From Baffinella frigidus (lineage: Eukaryota > Cryptophyceae > Cryptomonadales > Baffinellaceae), in assembly GCA_026770585.1 (NCBI GenBank), contig MU646344.1, forward strand, positions 1,180,155 through 1,194,521: a stretch of 14,367 bases of DNA, in the 5' to 3' direction. The position numbers were made by a program, and so were the translations under genes. The notes under the pieces were generated by a model that did no database searches, had not been told where the DNA came from, and saw nothing but the letters and a program-made list of their open reading frames with translations. This document shows, one piece after another, positions 11,205 through 14,367 of the stretch. Position 1 is the stretch's first letter; each line of letters opens with the position of its first letter.

Positions 11205-11400
11205 ACCCAAACCCCTAAAAACTAAACCCTGGAACCCTAAAACCTAAACCCTAAACCATAAACCCAGAAACCGAAGACCGAAAACCGAAAACCAAAACCC
11301 TAAACCCTACTCTCGAAACCCTAAACCCTAAACCCTAAACCCTAAACCCTAAACCCTAATCTCTGAACCCTACACCCTGAACCCTAAACCCTAAACCCTC
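11199..11400 (+). repeat. Telomere-like tract after gene 2
   Basis: Starts at the stop codon of gene 2 and includes one of the purest runs in the window, six near-perfect CCCTAAA units (about 11322-11358), and a variant AACCGAAGACCGAAAACCG block. Confidence 0.9.
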
Positions 11401-11583
11401 TAACTACTTCATTTTCTAATGTATTTATATCCCTTCTTCGAGAAGGACGCGACCCCGAACTAAATAATTTTACTGCAGCGTGCATCATCCCGCAGTTAAG
11501 AGTCGAGGGAGGGCCGAACACCTAAACCCCACACCCGAAGCCTCAAACCCTCAACCCTCAACCCCAAACGCTGAACCCCGTAG
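11401..11583 (+). other. Stretch between gene 2 and the membrane-protein exons
   Basis: No exon supported. A short open piece from ATG at 11419 (MYLYPFFEKDATPN, stop at 11461) is too short to call. From 11519 the DNA is telomere-like again (ACCTAAACCCCACACCCG to GAACCCC), ending in the acceptor CGTAG. Confidence 0.5.
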
Positions 11584-11775
11584 CGCCCGACGCAACCTTC
11601 CTGCTCTCGCTCTTCCGGTACATAGCGATGGGAGTCCTCACCTCCCCGCTCGTCCTCCCTCAATCCTCAACCATCAACCCTGACCTTCAACCCCACACCC
11701 TAACCCCTAAACCCTAACGCCTCAACCTAAACCCTAAGCCAGGTGGGCAGCTACACCTACTCCTTGATTTACGCG
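11584..11775 (+). CDS. Two exons of a membrane protein (partial)
   Basis: Exons 11584-11651 and 11743-11775 join in phase 0. They give PDATFLLSLFRYIAMGVLTS then PL and VGSYTYSLIYA, a hydrophobic run compatible with one or two membrane segments. Splice sites: CGTAG acceptor, GTCCTC donor (weak), AGCCAG acceptor, GTACGC donor. The first exon starts in phase 1 and the last ends in phase 0, so exons are missing on both sides. The spacing R-Y-x4-G-x4-P-L-x5-Y is faintly like the Mpv17/PMP22 family of small organelle membrane proteins, but that is a guess from pattern only. It may belong to a separate gene or, with a non-GT donor near 11039, to gene 2. Confidence 0.5.
11652..11742 (+). repeat. Third intron made wholly of telomere-like repeat
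   Basis: The 91 bp intron begins GTCCTCCCTCAATCCTCAAC and ends AAACCCTAAGCCAG. The acceptor ends in the same CCCTA-(N)CCAG form as introns 1 and 5 of the EF-hand gene. Confidence 0.6.
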
Positions 11776-11865
11776 GTACGCCTCCTCCCTGACCCCCCCC
11801 CATAGGGTCAGGGTCCACACAGCGGGTTACGAATGGATTTCGTGAATAACCCACAAGTGGATAAC

Positions 11866-11899
<34 letters not shown>

Positions 11900-12120
11900 T
11901 TTCTCTTCTTCTTTATATTACCCTCAGAACCTTTTCACAAGTGACCAACTACTGCCTAATCCCGCTTGCGTCGAAGCGCGGCCTGCAGGCTGGCTCCCGT
12001 CCAGACATCACAGGCTGCTTTCTAGACACACTCGTCTGCTTCTTAAACACCCTCGACTCCTCCTTCCGGGCACCCGCCCAAACTCAGCTTGCGTGTGGTC
12101 CCAAACCCTAAAGACGCGGC
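11776..12120. other. Region with CTT microsatellite
   Basis: (CTT)n with CCT and TCT interruptions lies at 11868-11912, followed by TTTATATTACCCTCAGAACC. The open frame over it (11833-12111) encodes a Leu run from the microsatellite and I do not accept it. CTT-rich relatives occur at 1172 and, inverted, at 8115. Confidence 0.6.
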
Positions 12121-12236
12121 ATTGCAGCTTGCATAAGAAAGCGCCTCATCCTAGGCGCCTACAGTAGGCCTATACCCAGGGCCCTATGGTGGTCCTGGGG
12201 GGGGGGGCTTTCTTATGAGCGAGGTACCCCTGTAAC
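12121..12236. mobile_element. Diverged copy of the TA-flanked CAGGGGTACC MITE
   Basis: The right TIR TTTCTTATGAGCGAGGTACC CCTG is identical to that at 7524-7547 and is followed by TA. The left end is shortened (CAGCTTGCATAAGAAAG). The inside keeps CCTAGG, CCTACAGTAGG and CCCTATGGTGGTCCT. Confidence 0.8.
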
Positions 12237-12414
12237 AGGCGTTAAAGAGATAAGACTTGACCACAGTGAATGACTGTTTTGTGAACCAGAGGGCTGTCGC
12301 ATCCAATTCAGACAGATACCTGAAAATCTGTTTCAACTCCTGAGTGAACGGAAGGTATTTCTCGTGCCGATCGTGATTCTTAAGCCAGTCGCCTGTGGTC
12401 GTGTTGATAATCAT
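12237..12414 (-). CDS. Possible gene fragment cut by a MITE, minus strand
   Basis: An ATG at 12414 opens a 59-codon frame with balanced composition (MIINTTTGDWLKNHDRHEKY, then LPFTQELKQIFRYLSELDAT) before it runs into the MITE, whose TIR adds YRGTSLIRK. A donor-like CAG-GTATCTG lies after ...QIF. It looks more protein-like than other unassigned frames here, but I recognise no family and see no partner exon. It could be an exon truncated by the element. Confidence 0.25.
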
Positions 12415-12639
12415 GCGTCATTATAGGATCTATTTTCGTTATTTGTGTAGTAAAGAACTATCGAAGATTCTGGATGGGTGTGCCCAACCACCGCACCCGG
12501 GCCGCACCCGGCCTCTTCCGAACGGATCGGGAAAGGGAGTGTCCTCAACCATGGGTAAAAAATCCCATTCTCATCACAATTCTCATCACAATCACGATCC
12601 TCACTATCCTCCTCTGGCTACACCCACCTACATTCCCAC

Positions 12640-12672
12640 CCTCCTTCCCACCCACCCACCCACCCACCCACG
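12640..12672 (+). repeat. CCCA simple repeat
   Basis: (CCCA)n, about six units, within a pyrimidine-rich stretch 12560-12672. Confidence 0.85.
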
Positions 12673-12828
12673 TTGGCGACCCTGAACTTGCTGGGTAGCG
12701 TGTCGGTGTGGGCGCCCCAGGGCAAGGGCTTGGAGACGAGACCAAATTTGAGTGCTGTCACCTTTCGGGCCTCCAGCCGCGCGCAGCAACTCTTGGCAGC
12801 CAGAAATTGCTTCCGGGGGAGCGTTCAC
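12673..12828 (+). CDS. Possible exon ending at a telomere-like intron
   Basis: The frame TTG GCG ACC CTG AAC continues open to 12828 (LLGSVSVWAPQGKGLETRPN, LSAVTFRASSRAQQLLAARN), then GTGACCCTAAACC, the same donor style as introns 1 and 5. There is no start codon or clear acceptor, and the opposite strand is open too, so GC-rich chance is possible. Confidence 0.25.
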
Positions 12829-12907
12829 GTGACCCTAAACCGTCAACTGTAGACCGTAAACTGTAGACCGTCAACCTTAGACCGTAACCCCATAAACCCT
12901 AAACCAG
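12829..12907 (+). repeat. Telomere-like tract with variant units; candidate intron
   Basis: 79 bp: GTGACCCTAAACC, then variant units (CTGTAGACCGTAAA, GTCAACCTTAGACC), ending CATAAACCCTAAACCAG before GCTGCGCGAGG. The ACCAG end matches the telomere-like introns. The downstream 'exon' would be short and end at a TGA (12946-12948). Confidence 0.45.
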
Positions 12908-13004
12908 GCTGCGCGAGGCTGGGCGAGGGGGGGGGGGCTTTTTGTGAGACCTGTGTAAGCCTGTTGAAAGATGTAGGATGTTTTTTGGGGGGGTGCATGA
13001 GCGT

Positions 13005-13085
13005 GCTAGGTATTTGGGGGAGTGGGAGGGTGTGGGAAGGTGTGGGAGGGTGTTGGGGGGGATGGGGGGGGGCAGGGGGTGGGAG
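13005..13085 (+). repeat. G-rich tract, potential G-quadruplex
   Basis: Repeated GGGAGGGTGTGGGAAGG-type runs with many G3+ blocks over about 80 bases. Further G runs lie at 12927-12937 and 12986-12993. Open frames on both strands here are composition artefacts. Confidence 0.8.
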
Positions 13086-13090
13086 GGTGC

Positions 13091-13282
13091 TAAGGGCATC
13101 TCGCGGGCATCGGTGCATTAAAACAAGATGTTTACCTGGGACATTCTGAGACAATCCCCATGAATTTCACAATTTAGCCATTTTGGGGGGGTTCCCTCAT
13201 GGTCATTTCGAGGGAAACGCGCTTATGAATCCGCCCATCCAGGATACCATCAGAAACATAAGGGCATCTCGCGGGCATCGGT
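13091..13282 (+). repeat. Direct repeat of 24 bp, 168 bp apart
   Basis: TAAGGGCATCTCGCGGGCAT CGGT at 13091-13114 and 13259-13282, identical. The spacer shows no obvious element structure. Confidence 0.8.
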
Positions 13283-14367
13283 CTCTCGCCCAGGAGTGCT
13301 CGCCGACAAAATGGATGAACTGTCTCAGATTTACCCAGGGCGTTGGAACCATTTGGTACGGGCGCGCACTTTTATACTGTAAATGGTACCACGACATACT
13401 TTAAAGATACGTTTATCAAGGGACGGGATGAAAGCTTGACGCAAGTGGAGTGCTTCCCACTGATCTTCTCTCCTCACGCATTGCTCTCCACCACCTTCGG
13501 GGTTCTTCCTCCAGGGGGTACTCCTCAAGAGGCTACTTCATCGGGGGACTTTAGGTCCTTTGGTTTCTTCGAGCTCCCAACATAGGCCGACACCGGAACT
13601 TGTTTTGTAGAAAGGCCATGCTTCCTTTCGGATCACATCAAGTCCCCCTGTACAGAGGATCGCGGCAGAAACCAGCTAAAGGGTATCCTCATCGGGCGTT
13701 TCTCCGAGCTCCCCCCCTACTAGGGGGACACCGTTCGAACCGGTCTGGTACCTTGTGCCGTCAGAGTCCCCGACTTTCCCTCCGGTTCAGCTTCAGAAAT
13801 ACCTGTGAGCCTCAAACGGCGCCCACCATGCTCGGGGACTCCATCGAAATTTCGCGCCATGGGGTGTTCACCATGGGGTGTTCGAGCCCCCTTCAGCTGT
13901 GCTCGTCCTGGGAACTCCGTGGGAACGGCTTCACACCGAGGGCCCGCGCGGCCCAAGTCGTGATTGGGTCATTTGAGGCTGGGCACGTCCAGTGCACTTC
14001 CTGTGAACGGCATATATCCCCAGGCTATTTGAGGTTAGTCATCTCCGTGGAGTAGGTATGGCGTGCACTCCTGGGTGCCAACACGTCCAGTAACTCTCAC
14101 GCGTGGGGATGGAGGAATGAATGTCAGTCTCCAGTCCTGAGGCGCTGTCTCCAGTGGCCCCACAGCACCCAGCCCTGGGTACCAACCACGCCCTCTCGCA
14201 CCCACTTCCCACGCTCCGATACCCTCCCACAAGCTCGCACTGGCGTTCCCAGGCCTTGACCGGGCTCGCTGAACCTGAAACAACCTCGGGACGATCCGTG
14301 TTGAGCACGGGAAGTAATTTTCACAGGGCCTCGGTGGTACCCAGGGCGTGGGGCTGCCAGGGACATT
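13283..14367. other. Right end without a supported gene
   Basis: Open frames of up to 151 codons exist (for example 13600-14055), but their products are Arg/Ser/Pro rich, overlap frames on the other strand and show no motif. CATGGGGTGTTC is directly repeated at 13859 and 13872. No telomere-like tract, tRNA or fold-back element was found. Confidence 0.5.

Noticed and set aside
11833-12111. 92-codon open frame with a Leu run
   Set aside because: The Leu stretch is the CTT microsatellite; the rest shows no motif and lacks splice support.
13600-14055. 151-codon open frame near the right end
   Set aside because: Longest simple ORF, but Arg/Ser/Pro-rich, without motif, with competing open frames on the other strand. 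GC-rich chance frame is more likely.

Overview
This window reads as nuclear DNA of a eukaryotic microbe. Coding information sits in short, phase-compatible exons separated by GT-AG introns, no bacterial-type gene is visible, and there is much degenerate CCCTAAA DNA, the complement of the plant/green-alga type telomere repeat TTTAGGG. The mix of internal telomere-like tracts, minisatellites and many fold-back elements fits a large, repeat-rich algal genome. A phagotrophic prasinophyte such as Cymbomonas is my first guess and a dinoflagellate my second. This is inference from style, not a match I could test.

Left part (about 1277-7396, + strand): one spliced gene for a protein with two EF-hand pairs. 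Nine exons join in one uninterrupted frame (188 codons plus stop). The 5' end was not found. The protein ends in a CaaX-like motif (Cys-Thr-Ile-Ser), so a prenylated, membrane-associated calcium sensor is likely. Introns 1 and 5 are telomere-like repeat from donor to acceptor. Introns 3 and 4 open with a 20-22 bp minisatellite. Damaged copies of exons 3, 4 and 6 lie in the introns, including an inverted copy of an exon 3/intron 3 junction inside intron 8 and an exon 6 copy split by a 47 bp telomere-like block between 4 bp direct repeats.

Middle (7397-8788): no gene seen. It is dense in inverted-repeat (MITE-like) elements, one with 24 bp perfect terminal repeats and TA duplications, and a 42 bp hairpin duplicated in tandem. 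Four GTAC cores lie about 100-130 bp before the next start codon.

Right-centre (8789-11204, + strand): five exons join into a 101-codon reading frame with good splice sites. I do not recognise the product. Then two exons (11584-11775), separated by another wholly telomere-like intron, encode a hydrophobic membrane-protein fragment. A possible exon end lies at about 12673-12828, again followed by a telomere-like intron. The last 1.4 kb hold G-rich and simple-repeat DNA and no gene I can support.

Across the window every telomere-like tract has CCCTAAA on the coding strand of the genes, and at least three tracts run exactly from splice donor to splice acceptor. The most interesting hypothesis here is that telomere-like repeat DNA spreads as, or becomes, introns (an introner-like process).
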